From: an uncultured Alphaproteobacteria bacterium
GTDB lineage: Bacteria; Pseudomonadota; Alphaproteobacteria; SP197
DNA: 64,000 bases
Direction: 5' to 3'
Assembly (NCBI GenBank): GCA_958295695.1
Contig: OY282363.1
Coordinates: 2,980,225-3,044,224, forward strand
Every line of letters begins with the position of its first letter. Within the stretch, counting starts at the first letter, position 1. Made by a program: the position numbers and the translations under genes. Below the pieces are notes generated by a model. The model did not search any database, had not been told where the DNA came from, and was given only the letters and a program-made list of their open reading frames with translations. Shown piece after piece: positions 21,260 to 32,738 of this stretch.

Positions 21260-22243
21260 ATGGCGGGTTCGATCCCACCGGGCGGCGTGACGGCCTGGGC
21301 GGTCACCGATGGCGCGGCGGGCGCGGTCAACCAGTGCGTCGGCCTGGCCCGGCGGCTCGGCGTCGAACCGGCCGTCAAGACCGTCGCCATCCGCCGACCC
21401 TGGCGCCTCCTGCCGCCGGCGCTCTGGTTCAACGCGCTCGCGGGCCTCTCGGCGGACGGCGACCGTCTCGACCCGCCCTGGCCCGACCTCCTGATCGCGA
21501 GCGGCCGGAAATCGGTCGCGCCGGCCGCGGCGGTCCGCCGCGCGTCGGGCGGGAGGACGGTCTCGGTGCAGATCCAGGATCCCGGCATCGCCCCGCGCCA
21601 TTTCGACCTCGTCGTCGCGCCGGCCCACGACGGGCTCGACGGGCCCAACGTCATCGCGACCAAGGGATCGGTCCACGGCCTGACCCGCGAGAGCCTCGAC
21701 GCGGCGGCCCGGGCCTCGACGCCGGACGTGTCCGGCCTGCCGCGGCCTCTCGTCTTCGCCGCCATCGGCGGACCGAACCGCGCCTACCGGTTCGACGAGG
21801 CGGACGCGCGGCGGCTGGGCCGCGGACTGGCCGCGGTCGGGGGCGGCCTCCTCGTCGCGCTGTCGCGCCGGACGACGGCGCGCGCCGCCGCGGCGCTCAA
21901 GGCCGAGCTCGACCCCGGGCGGACGCGGTTGTGGAACGGCGCCGGGGAGAACCCCTACCGCGGCTGGCTGGGGCTCGCCCAGGCGATCGTGGTCACTTCC
22001 GACTCGGTCGGCATGACGACCGAGGCCTGCGCCACCGGGCGGCCGGTCTACGTCGCCCGGCTCTGCGGCGGGTCGGCCAAGTTCGAGCGCTTCCACGGCC
22101 TCATGGAGCGGGACGGCCACACGCGGCGGTTCGAGGGCGCGATCGACTTCGGCTGGCGCCCGGCCGCGCTCGACGACACCGGCCGCGTCGCCGACCGCGT
22201 CCGGGAGCTGCTGGAAAGCAGGGCCACCGCATCGGGGACTTAG
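21260..22243 (+). CDS. ELM1/GtrOC1 family protein (mitochondrial fission ELM1-like)
   Basis: This 327-aa protein matches the ELM1 family shared by alphaproteobacteria and plants. Hallmarks are AWAVTDGAAGAVNQCVGLA at the N-terminus, LLIASGRKSVAPAAAVRR, VQIQDPG, NVIATKGSVHGLT, IGGPNRAYRF, and a glycosyltransferase-like end with NPYRGWLGLAQAIVVTSDSV and CATGRPVYVARL. The two-domain layout resembles GT-B glycosyltransferases; the bacterial role is unclear, possibly envelope glycan synthesis. It follows carB by 31 nt and may be co-transcribed. Confidence 0.8.
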   Translation: MAGSIPPGGVTAWAVTDGAAGAVNQCVGLARRLGVEPAVKTVAIRRPWRLLPPALWFNALAGLSADGDRLDPPWPDLLIASGRKSVAPAAAVRRASGGRTVSVQIQDPGIAPRHFDLVVAPAHDGLDGPNVIATKGSVHGLTRESLDAAARASTPDVSGLPRPLVFAAIGGPNRAYRFDEADARRLGRGLAAVGGGLLVALSRRTTARAAAALKAELDPGRTRLWNGAGENPYRGWLGLAQAIVVTSDSVGMTTEACATGRPVYVARLCGGSAKFERFHGLMERDGHTRRFEGAIDFGWRPAALDDTGRVADRVRELLESRATASGT

Positions 22244-22251
22244 CGGCCCGC

Positions 22252-22325
22252 CCAACCTCTCCCTCACCCCGAGGCGCGGCGAAGCCGCGTATCGGGGTGG
22301 CCGCTCGGGATGGGTAAGGATGGGA
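22252..22325. repeat. Dispersed intergenic repeat, copy 2
   Basis: Contains caacctctccctcaccccga, ggcgcggcgaagccgcgtat and ctcgggatgggtaaggatgg. It lies between the convergent ELM1-family gene and hspQ. The cggcgaagccgcg core can form a small hairpin. Confidence 0.6.
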
Positions 22326-22363
22326 CCTCGGCCGAACGCGAGGGCCCCGGCTGGAAAGGCGGA

Positions 22364-22720
22364 TCAGTTCGCCTGGATCGCGATCGGAACGTAGCGGCCG
22401 TTCTCGATTCCGGCGAACAGCGCGGGGACCTGGGGGTGCGAGACCGGATCGCCGGTCTCGTCGAGCAGGAGGTTCTGCTCCGACACGTAGGCGATGTAGG
22501 TCGTCCGCTCGTTCTCAGCCAGCAGGTGGTAGTAGGGCTGGTCCTTCGACGGGCGCGTGTCTTCCGGGATCGAGAGCCACCACTCCTCGGTGTTGGCGAA
22601 CACCGGGTCGACGTCGAAGATCACGCCGCGGAAGGGGTAGCGGCGGTGGCGCACGACGTCGCCGATGCGGAATCTGGCGGTCCGCATGTCCGGCGGGCCG
22701 CGATGCGGCGGCTGGTCCAT
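22364..22720 (-). CDS. hspQ: Heat shock protein HspQ (hemimethylated-DNA-binding-fold)
   Basis: HspQ/YccV-family protein; in enterobacteria it acts as a Lon specificity-enhancing factor and binds DnaA or hemimethylated DNA weakly. The ~107-residue core is typical: FRIGDVVRHRRYPFRGVIFD, VDPVFANTEEWWLSIPED, KDQPYYHLLAENE and YVSEQNLLLDETGDP. Start choice: tandem ATGs at 22720 and 22723 follow AAGGGGAG; an internal ATG (22687) would give the E. coli-like length. The in-frame extension further upstream is not supported. Confidence 0.88.
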   Translation of the reverse strand: MDQPPHRGPPDMRTARFRIGDVVRHRRYPFRGVIFDVDPVFANTEEWWLSIPEDTRPSKDQPYYHLLAENERTTYIAYVSEQNLLLDETGDPVSHPQVPALFAGIENGRYVPIAIQAN

Positions 22721-22886
22721 CATGCTCCCCTTTACCAGAGCCATGGGGCGAGACCAAGGCGCGGCGGCGGCCTGTCCACCCCTTTCTCCGGCGCGCCCTT
22801 TCCCGCGGGGGCGGCCGTCGCTACATTCGAATCCCGGCGGCCGCGCAGAGTCGTCCCGTCCGTCCGACATCCGGAGCCCCCGCGCC

Positions 22887-23855
22887 ATGCCCGAAACCCG
22901 TCACAGCCGCGTTCTCGTCATGGGGTCCGGCCCGGCAGGGCTGACGGCCGCCGTCTACGCGGCGCGCGCGGGCCTCGATCCGGTGCTGGCGCACGGCATC
23001 CAGCCGGGCGGACAGATGACCATCACCACGGACGTGGAGAACTATCCGGGTTTCGCCGACGTCGTCCAGGGCCCCTGGCTCATGGAGCAGATGACCGAGC
23101 AGGCCGGGAAGGTCGGCGCCGAGATGGTCCACGACATCATCGCGGCCGTCGACTTCTCCGTCCGGCCGTTCCGCGCCACCGGCGACTCGGGCGCCCTCTA
23201 CACCGCCGACGCCGTCATCGTCTCGACCGGCGCCCAGGCGAAGTGGCTGGGCCTGGAGAGCGAACGGAGGTTCCGGGGGTTCGGCGTGTCGGCCTGCGCC
23301 ACCTGCGACGGCTTCTTCTTCCGCGGCAAGGAGGTCTGCGTCGTGGGCGGAGGCAACACGGCCGTCGAGGAGGCGCTCTATCTCACCAACCACGCCGCCA
23401 GGGTGACGCTGATCCACCGCCGCGACGCGCTGCGCGCCGAGAAGATCCTGCGGGAACGCCTGTTCCGCCATCCCAAAATCGACATTCTCTGGGACACGGT
23501 GCTCGACGAGGTGCTCGGCGCGCCCGAGCCGCCGTCGGTCGCCGGCGTCCGCGTCCGCGACGTGAAGACCGGCATGGAGAGAGAACTCGCGCTCGACGGC
23601 GTCTTCATCGCCATCGGCCACCGGCCGAACACGGAGATCTTCAGGGGCGTGCTGGACATGGACGACGAGGGCTACATCGTCACCGCGCCCGACAGCACGG
23701 CGACCGGCATTCCCGGCGTGTTCGCGGCCGGCGACGTGCGGGACAAGGTCTACCGCCAGGCCGTGACCGCCGCGGGCGCCGGCTGCATGGCGGCGCTCGA
23801 GGCCGAGAAATACCTCGCCGTCCTGGAGAGCGGGGACCGCGTCGCGGCCGAATAG
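22887..23855 (+). CDS. trxB: Thioredoxin-disulfide reductase
   Basis: TrxB is the NADPH-FAD enzyme that reduces thioredoxin. The 322-aa product has the FAD-binding GSGPAGLTAAVYAARAGL, GGQMTITTDVENYPGF, the redox-active CATC (about 137-140) followed by DGFFFRGKEV, the NADPH-binding GGGNTAVEEALYL, and the terminal GVFAAGDVRDKVYRQAVTAA. ATG 22887 is the family start. A LysR gene follows after 20 nt, an arrangement also seen in other alphaproteobacteria. Confidence 0.96.
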   Translation: MPETRHSRVLVMGSGPAGLTAAVYAARAGLDPVLAHGIQPGGQMTITTDVENYPGFADVVQGPWLMEQMTEQAGKVGAEMVHDIIAAVDFSVRPFRATGDSGALYTADAVIVSTGAQAKWLGLESERRFRGFGVSACATCDGFFFRGKEVCVVGGGNTAVEEALYLTNHAARVTLIHRRDALRAEKILRERLFRHPKIDILWDTVLDEVLGAPEPPSVAGVRVRDVKTGMERELALDGVFIAIGHRPNTEIFRGVLDMDDEGYIVTAPDSTATGIPGVFAAGDVRDKVYRQAVTAAGAGCMAALEAEKYLAVLESGDRVAAE

Positions 23856-23875
23856 GCCGCCCGCGCGACCACGCC

Positions 23876-24766
23876 ATGGACTGGGACCGTCTGCGCGTCT
23901 TCTACCATGTCGCCGAAGCCGGCAGTTTCACCAAGGCCGGCGACCTCCTGAACCTGAGCCAGTCGGCGGTCAGCCGCCAGATCGGCGCGCTCGAGGAGAG
24001 CCTCGGGGTCAGCCTCTTCCACCGCCACGCCCGCGGACTCCTGATCACCGAGCAGGGCGACCTGCTCTACCGCACGGCGCGCGAGGTCTACGGCAAGGTC
24101 GCCATGGCCGAGGCCAAGCTGACCGACAGCAAGCAGCGGCCGAGCGGCCATCTCACGGTGACGGCCACCACCGGCTTCTCGATCATCTGGCTGATGCCGC
24201 GCATCGTCGACTTCATGGACCGCTATCCGGAGATCTCGATCGGCCTGAGGATCGAGGACGGCGAGCTCGACCTGTCGATGCGCGAGGCGGACGTGGGCAT
24301 CAGGCTGAACCGCCCGACCCAGCCGGACCTGATCCAGCGCCGCCTCATGACCATCCACTTCCACTTCTTCGCCTCGCCCCATTACCTCAAGGCCTGGGGT
24401 ACGCCGAGGACGCTGGAGGATCTCGAGAAGCACCGGATGATCCTGTACGACCACGGCCCCCTGAAGAGCGTGGTCAGTCCCGAATGGCTGCCGCGCGCCT
24501 TCGGCGAGGACCGCCCCCAGCGGCGGCCCGCGCTGACCGTCAACTCCATGCTCGGCATGCGCCGCGCCGTCGAGAGCGGCCTGGGGATCGCGATCCTGCC
24601 CGACTACGTCCTCGAAGGGTCCGACAAGAAGGTCCGGCTCGACATCGAAGCCCCGCTGCCGACCGCCGAGGCCTATTTCGTCTATCCCGAGGAACAGCGG
24701 AACTCCGCCCGGATCACGGCGTTCAGGGACTTCCTGCTCGACAAGGTCGCCGGCACACGGTTCTAA
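23876..24766 (+). CDS. LysR-family transcriptional regulator
   Basis: A 296-aa LysR-type regulator: N-terminal winged helix (MDWDRLRVFYHVAEAGSFTK, LNLSQSAVSRQIGALEESLG, LFHRHARGLLITEQG) and a periplasmic-binding-like effector domain from about residue 90. It is probably in one transcript with trxB, so a role in redox control is possible but not shown. Most LysR genes are divergent from their target; this one is not. No operator was identified. Confidence 0.9.
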   Translation: MDWDRLRVFYHVAEAGSFTKAGDLLNLSQSAVSRQIGALEESLGVSLFHRHARGLLITEQGDLLYRTAREVYGKVAMAEAKLTDSKQRPSGHLTVTATTGFSIIWLMPRIVDFMDRYPEISIGLRIEDGELDLSMREADVGIRLNRPTQPDLIQRRLMTIHFHFFASPHYLKAWGTPRTLEDLEKHRMILYDHGPLKSVVSPEWLPRAFGEDRPQRRPALTVNSMLGMRRAVESGLGIAILPDYVLEGSDKKVRLDIEAPLPTAEAYFVYPEEQRNSARITAFRDFLLDKVAGTRF

Positions 24767-24775
24767 AGCATTTCC

Positions 24776-24890
24776 GTCCCTCGATACGGTCCTTCGGACC
24801 CATTCGGGACGGGGGTTTCCCGTTCCCCGCCCAACCTCTCCCCCGCCCCGGGTAGCGCCCCCGCGGGGGCGCGTATCGAAAGGGCCGCCG
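24776..24890. repeat. Dispersed intergenic repeat, copy 3
   Basis: Carries ccctcgatacggtccttcgg, acccattcgggacgggggtt, ccgcccaacctctcccccgc and a cccccgcgggggcgcgtatc hairpin. It occupies the space just after the LysR gene and before a candidate small RNA. Confidence 0.65.
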
Positions 24891-24936
24891 CGCCGCGGCG
24901 ATTTGTCATGACATGTTACGAGTCATGCGCGCCACG

Positions 24937-25116
24937 CATGTCTGGGTTGCCGAACCGTGCATGGCGGCCGTCCGGGCGAGGCATTATCTTTCCTCAACGG
25001 CACGGACGAACCGCAGCATCGCGCGGTTGTCCTTCGACGGATGCCCCCCGATCGATGCGTGCCGTCCAGGTTCGACCTGGAACGGGACCTTCGGGTCCCG
25101 ACGTCTCCCAGACGTG
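24937..25116 (+). ncRNA. Candidate structured small RNA (about 180 nt core)
   Basis: No protein gene fits this stretch, but it folds strongly by eye. The ends pair as CATGTCTGGG (24937-24946) with CCCAGACGTG (25107-25116). Inside are GGACGAACCGC/GCGGTTGTCC (25004-25032, one bulge), a GACGG/CCGTC helix, CCAGG-TTCGA-CCTGG (25066-25080) and GGGACC-TTCG-GGTCCC (25084-25099). A textbook terminator follows at 25136-25168 on the same strand, 370 nt past the LysR gene. The closed ~180-nt shape recalls 6S RNA, but I do not recognise the sequence, and tmRNA, RNase P and SRP RNA signatures are absent. Confidence 0.55.
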
Positions 25117-25135
25117 AAGCCTCCCTTATGACTTC

Positions 25136-25168
25136 GAGGCCGGGCCGCAAGGACCCGGCCTCTTTTTT
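25136..25168 (+). terminator. Rho-independent terminator of the candidate small RNA
   Basis: A perfect 9-bp stem GAGGCCGGG/CCCGGCCTC with a 9-nt loop is followed by six T on the plus strand. On the minus strand no T-run follows, so it does not serve msrP. Confidence 0.85.
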
Positions 25169-25189
25169 GCGCCGCGGGGCCGGCCGTCG

Positions 25190-26194
25190 TCACATGAAGA
25201 GGCTCTCGTCCTCCATGCCGGCGTAGAGCGCGGCGACCTGCTCGCCGTAGCCGTTGTAGATCTGCGTCGCGATCCTGTCCTGGGTCCCCAGCACGCGCTC
25301 CTCGGCCTGGCTCCAGCGCGGGTGGGGAACGTCCGGGTTCACGTTGGCCCAGAAGCCGTATTCGGAGGGCACGAGCTCCTCCCAGAACGTCGTCGGGCGC
25401 TCCTCGGCGAGCGAGACGCGCACGATCGACTTGACCGACTTGAAGCCGTACTTCCACGGCAGGTGGAGGCGCAGCGGAGCGCCGAACTGGTTGGCCATCG
25501 GCTTGCCGTAGGCGCCGGTCACGACGAAGGCCAGATCGTTGCCGGCCTCCTCGACCGTCACGCCTTCGGTGTAGGGCCACGGATACCAGAACTGGCCCAG
25601 CCCCGGCGCCCAGTCGACGTCGTCGAAGGTCTGCATCACGACATACCTCGCCGAGCCGAGCGGTCTGGCGAAGGCGACCAGGTCCTTCAGCGGAAAGCCC
25701 GTCCAGGGCACGACCATCGACCAGGCCTCGACGCAACGGTGGCGGTAGACGCGCTCCTCAAGGTCCATCGCGCGGATGAGCGTGTCGATGTCGACCGTCT
25801 TCTCCTCCTCGACGAGACCGTCGAACGCGACCGCCCACGGCCGGCGCGGCAGATCCCCGGCGCGCCTCCAGATCTGCTTGTGGCTGCCGAACTCGTAGAA
25901 GTTGTTGTAGGTCAGGTTGTCCGCTTCCGGCGTCACCACGCGGCCGGCGTCGGCATGGGCGCCGTTGAGCGGCGCGGGATAGAGATCGAGGGTGGGGTCG
26001 GCCTCGGCCTGGGCGTTGGCGGCCTCGACGACTTCCTCGGCGGCGTCGGCCGGACCGAACGGCGCGGCGACGGCCGCCGCCGCGATGGGGCCGGCCGCGA
26101 TCGCCTTCACGAGCTGGCGGCGGTTCAGGTAAACGGATTCCGGCGTCGCGAGCCGCTCGGGAAGCTCCCAGCCCCGCGGTGACTTGATCAGCAT
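25190..26194 (-). CDS. msrP: Protein-methionine-sulfoxide reductase catalytic subunit MsrP (YedY)
   Basis: MsrP is a periplasmic molybdopterin enzyme that repairs oxidised methionine in envelope proteins. The 334-aa product has a Tat signal (twin Arg at about 25-26 in NRRQLVKA, then an Ala-rich hydrophobic stretch), NNFYEFGSHKQIWRRAG, the Mo-ligand Cys (about 154) in RHRCVEAWSMVVPW, and the C-terminal LHLPWKYGFKSVKSIVRV. The membrane partner gene msrQ, usually adjacent, is not in this window. The next gene upstream starts its own transcript 60 nt away. Confidence 0.94.
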   Translation of the reverse strand: MLIKSPRGWELPERLATPESVYLNRRQLVKAIAAGPIAAAAVAAPFGPADAAEEVVEAANAQAEADPTLDLYPAPLNGAHADAGRVVTPEADNLTYNNFYEFGSHKQIWRRAGDLPRRPWAVAFDGLVEEEKTVDIDTLIRAMDLEERVYRHRCVEAWSMVVPWTGFPLKDLVAFARPLGSARYVVMQTFDDVDWAPGLGQFWYPWPYTEGVTVEEAGNDLAFVVTGAYGKPMANQFGAPLRLHLPWKYGFKSVKSIVRVSLAEERPTTFWEELVPSEYGFWANVNPDVPHPRWSQAEERVLGTQDRIATQIYNGYGEQVAALYAGMEDESLFM

Positions 26195-26254
26195 GCGGCC
26201 CTCCCGTCCGACGGATGCTCCACGCGGCCAGATTCGGCCTCCCCGCCGCCGATC

Positions 26255-27505
<1,251 letters not shown>

Positions 27506-28297
27506 TCAGCGGCCCTTCCAGACCGGCTCGCGGCCCTCGGCGAAGCTCGCGGGGCCTTCCCTGGCGTCCTCGGACTCCAGGCAGGCGCGGTACTGCGGGA
27601 TTTGTCCCGAGCGCATGAGGCCGTAGGCCTCCTCGACCGACAGGCCCTCGGTCCGGTCGACGACCGCCTTCACGGCCCTGAGCGAGAGCGGGGCGCTCCT
27701 CGACACGGCCCGCGCCACCTCGCGCGCCGCCTCCATCAGCCCGGCCCGCGGCGCCACGCGGCTGACCAGCCCCCAGCGCACGGCTTCGTCGGGCGTCATG
27801 CGCCGCCCGGTCATCATCATCTCGACCGCCACCGCCCTGGGGATGCGCCGCTGCAGGCGGATCACGCCGCCACCGTCGGGCAGGATGCCGAGCTGCGCCT
27901 CGGGCAGCCAGAACTGGGCGTGCTCGGCCGCGACGATGATGTCGGCGGCCAGCGCGAGCTCGAAGCCACCGCCCGCCGCGTAGCCGTTGACCGCGGCGAT
28001 CACCGGCTTGTCCAGGCTCCACAGCTCCGTGAGCCCGGCGAAACCGCCCTCGGTCCCGGCCGAGGCGCCCGTCTCCTCCTCGCCCGCCGCCGCAGCCTTC
28101 AGGTCCCAGCCCGCCGAGAAGAACTTCTCGCCGCCGCCGGTGACGATCGCGACCGAGGCCGCCGGCTCGTCGCGAAAGACGCGGAACGCGTCCGACAGCG
28201 CCCGGCTCGCGGCCGCGTCGATCGCGTTGGCCTTGGGCCGGTCGAACACGATCTCCCAGACGGGGCCGTCCCTCGTGATCGTCACCGTGTCGCTCAT
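27506..28297 (-). CDS. Enoyl-CoA hydratase / carnitinyl-CoA dehydratase-like (crotonase family)
   Basis: A 263-aa crotonase-fold protein. It shows [17 protein letters not shown], the oxyanion-hole segments [13 protein letters not shown] and [17 protein letters not shown], and [20 protein letters not shown]. The AGWDLK segment and its pairing with the acyl-CoA dehydrogenase downstream resemble CaiD of carnitine metabolism, but other 2-enoyl-CoA substrates are possible. It is 12 nt from the dehydrogenase gene and 21 nt from the aminotransferase. Confidence 0.8.
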   Translation of the reverse strand: MSDTVTITRDGPVWEIVFDRPKANAIDAAASRALSDAFRVFRDEPAASVAIVTGGGEKFFSAGWDLKAAAAGEEETGASAGTEGGFAGLTELWSLDKPVIAAVNGYAAGGGFELALAADIIVAAEHAQFWLPEAQLGILPDGGGVIRLQRRIPRAVAVEMMMTGRRMTPDEAVRWGLVSRVAPRAGLMEAAREVARAVSRSAPLSLRAVKAVVDRTEGLSVEEAYGLMRSGQIPQYRACLESEDAREGPASFAEGREPVWKGR

Positions 28298-28309
28298 GGG
28301 TCTCTCTCC

Positions 28310-29470
28310 CTAGTCTTCGTGCGGCCGCAGCACCGACCGCGAGATGATGTGGCGCTGGATCTCGCTGGTGCCGTCCCAGATACGCTCGACGCGGGCGTCG
28401 CGCCAGAAGCGTTCGATGGGCAGGTCCTTCACGAGCCCCATGCCGCCGTAGATCTGCAGAGCGTCGTCGGTCACCCGCGCGAGCATCTCGGTGGCGTAGA
28501 GCTTGGCCATGGCGAAGTCCCGGTCCCGGCCCTCGCCGCGCGCCTCCCTGTCGGCGGCGCGCAGCACGAGGAGCTCGGCCGCCTCGATCCCGGTCGCCAT
28601 GTCGGCCAGCTTGAAGGACGTGCCCTGGAACTTGCCGATCGCCTGGCCGAACTGCTTGCGCGTCGCGGCCCACTCCGCGGCCATGTCGAGCGCGCGGCGG
28701 GCGCGACCGACGCATTGGGCGGCGACCGTCAGCCGCGTGGCGCCGAGCCAGGCGTTGGCGACGTCGAACCCCTTGTGCTCCTCGCCCAGGATCCGGTCCT
28801 CGTGGACGCGGCAATCGGTGAAGACCAGCTCGCAGTGGTGGAACCCCCGGTGCGAGACGCTTTCGGGACCCATCACGACGTCGAAGCCGGGCGTGTCCTT
28901 GTCGACCAGGAAGCTCGTGATCCGGCTCCGCGGCCCCCGCGGCGTGTCCTCCACGCCCGAGGCGGCGAAGAGGATCGCGTAGTCGGCGACGTCGGCGTAG
29001 CTGACGAAGTGCTTGGCGCCGTTGATGACGTAACGGTCGCCGTCGCGCTCGGCCCTGGTCTTCATGGCGCGCAGGTCCGACCCGGCCTGCGGCTCGGTCA
29101 TCGCCAGGCATTCGACCCGTTCGCCGCGGACGGTCGGCAGCAGGTAGCGCTCCACCTGCTCGCCCTTGCAGGCCCGCAGAATGTTCGAGGGCCGCGCCAC
29201 GGCGTACTGCAGGGCGAAGGACGTCCGCCCCAGTTCGATCTCCATCAGCGCGACGGTCAGCGCGTCGAGCCCGCCGCCGCCGAGATCCTCGGGCATGTTG
29301 GCGGCGTAGAGCCCCCGCTCGATCGCGCGCTCGCGGACCTGCCGGATCAGCTCGGGCCGGACGCGGTTGTCGCGCTCCACCTCGTCCTCGTAGGGCGCGA
29401 GCTCCTCCTCGACGAACCGGCGGACGGTCTCGACGATGAGCGTCTGTTCCTCGGAAAGGGAGAACTGCAT
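28310..29470 (-). CDS. Acyl-CoA dehydrogenase (CaiA-like)
   Basis: A 386-aa FAD acyl-CoA dehydrogenase. The helical N-terminus (LSEEQTLIVETVRRFVEEEL), the CLAMTEPQAGSDLRAMKTRA segment, KHFVSYADVADYAI, RKQFGQAIGKFQ and the terminal QIYGGMGLVKDLPIERFWRD then RIWDGTSEIQR pattern are clear. With the following crotonase it resembles the CaiA/CaiD pair (crotonobetainyl-CoA handling). A short-chain beta-oxidation role is the alternative. It is the first gene of a three-gene minus-strand operon. Confidence 0.85.
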   Translation of the reverse strand: MQFSLSEEQTLIVETVRRFVEEELAPYEDEVERDNRVRPELIRQVRERAIERGLYAANMPEDLGGGGLDALTVALMEIELGRTSFALQYAVARPSNILRACKGEQVERYLLPTVRGERVECLAMTEPQAGSDLRAMKTRAERDGDRYVINGAKHFVSYADVADYAILFAASGVEDTPRGPRSRITSFLVDKDTPGFDVVMGPESVSHRGFHHCELVFTDCRVHEDRILGEEHKGFDVANAWLGATRLTVAAQCVGRARRALDMAAEWAATRKQFGQAIGKFQGTSFKLADMATGIEAAELLVLRAADREARGEGRDRDFAMAKLYATEMLARVTDDALQIYGGMGLVKDLPIERFWRDARVERIWDGTSEIQRHIISRSVLRPHED

Positions 29471-29495
29471 GGCGCGACCTTCGGGGCAGACGCGC

Positions 29496-29524
29496 TAGAT
29501 AGAGGCTCGCGGTCCCGCCCGCAA
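29496..29524 (-). promoter_or_regulatory. Candidate promoter for the acyl-CoA dehydrogenase operon
   Basis: On the minus strand TTGCGG (29519-29524) and TATCTA (29496-29501) are spaced by 17 bp, about 25 nt upstream of the ATG at 29470. Confidence 0.45.
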
Positions 29525-29789
29525 GAAGACCGGCCGCGTTGGGGTGGGACCTTCGCAGCTTGTGGGGACGAGAAGAGCGGTCATGCAGACCGCCGAAGCT
29601 CTCGGGGAGGAAACGGGCCGGACGCCAAGCAATCAATCCGAGCCAAGTCTGGTTTTGCTGTATAACATTCTTGTACGTTGAATGATCGACTCGAAAAGTC
29701 CGGGAAGCATTTGTGTCGCCAGTATGTCGGGAACAATCCCGAACGCCTGTCGGACAAGAATCTTTTGAAGTGTGCTCAGTCGTTTACGT

Positions 29790-30480
29790 TATGTAAAGAC
29801 AAAAATCCAAGAATTGAGGAGTTGCATAGAAGTTCTGTCGGATTCTTCATGTGCTATATACCAATCTGGAATAGGCTCCAAGCCCAACATTCCTCCATGA
29901 TCGCGATACCATTCCCAAGATGGCGCATTCCACCGGTTATTGTCTTTTCCCACTCGCCAAGTATATTCCAGTTATGGTCAAGAGTGTAAGTGCGATGTCC
30001 CCAAAAAGGTGGGTTGGTGATGAGAAAATCCACAGACTTGTTGTCGATGTCTTCAATCAACTCAAAGGCATCGCCCTTGCGAATGTTGAGCATGGTTGCT
30101 GGGTCGACGGTATCGAGTTCTTGGTTTCCTGAAGTGCTAGTGGATTTAGCCGCGCTTATAGACAGATCGGACTGAATTGGTCTTGTTGGAAAATAGTAGC
30201 CATCATCGTCGGGGGGTCACCCACTCATCATTACCGGAGAGTGAGTACGTCCATTTCGGACAAAGCTTCGGAGCTTGCCGTCCGGTGTGTGGAAGATGGG
30301 TTTGTATGTCATTGGCCATGAACACGATTCTGACGACTCTCGGCGGATCCCGAGTGGGATCGGGGTGGGGGATATACTTTCGTGGTTTCTCATCCAGAGC
30401 AAGGGCGAAGATGGCTCCCACGCCAGAAACCTTTATCGCCTTTCGGCGTCGCACTGCTCCATCCAGATCGTGCGCCACGA
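29790..30480 (-). pseudogene. DNA methyltransferase (N6/N4 type) gene, frameshifted
   Basis: From ATG 30093 the frame reads MLNIRKGDAFELIEDIDNKS, then VDFLITNPPFWGHRTY, with the NPPF catalytic motif of amino-group DNA methyltransferases, then IMEECWAWSLFQIGI and stop; a different frame continues past that point to about 29790. Upstream, the sequence KWTYSLSGNDEWVTP lies in one frame and DDDGYYFPTRPIQSDLS in another. They join if a run of six C (30211-30216 on the minus strand) had five. At least two lesions make it inactive. AT-rich codon use differs sharply from its neighbours. Confidence 0.7.
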
Positions 30481-30627
30481 GAATCCAGACACGGGGATTT
30501 CCCGTTCGACGGGCCGGTGCGCGCGGTTCGGCAGGCTGAGCGGAGGCGGCCCGTCGGGATTCTCGGCATTCCGCCCGCGGCTCCCGGTCCTCTGGATAAG
30601 CGCGCCGCCCGGGCCTAGATTGGCCGC

Positions 30628-32733
<2,106 letters not shown>

Positions 32734-32738
32734 ACGGG

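Larger units (their letters stand above)
29471..30627. other. Gene-poor stretch with an AT-rich foreign insert (about 29630-30480)
   Basis: Between the acyl-CoA dehydrogenase start and uvrB there is no intact gene. About 29630-30480 is clearly richer in A and T than the rest of the window and holds a broken DNA methyltransferase gene on the minus strand. The flanks (29525-29620 and 30490-30627) return to high GC. An 8-bp inverted pair, GAGAATCC at 30480 and GGATTCTC at 30559, lies near the right edge. No integrase or transposase is visible. Confidence 0.7.

Noticed and set aside
24937-25116. Assignment of the structured RNA as tmRNA, RNase P or SRP RNA
   Set aside because: No proteolysis-tag reading frame or tRNA-like acceptor, no GAGGAAAGTCC core, and no GGTCAGGTCCGGAAGG-type SRP loop could be found.
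24913-25131. Small plus-strand ORF of 72 aa in the space after the LysR gene
   Set aside because: It overlaps the strongly folded RNA candidate, has no good ribosome-binding site and no family resemblance.
29678-29989. 103-aa plus-strand ORF in the AT-rich insert
   Set aside because: TTG start, no recognisable domain, and it is antisense to the methyltransferase remnant, whose NPPF motif is far more convincing.
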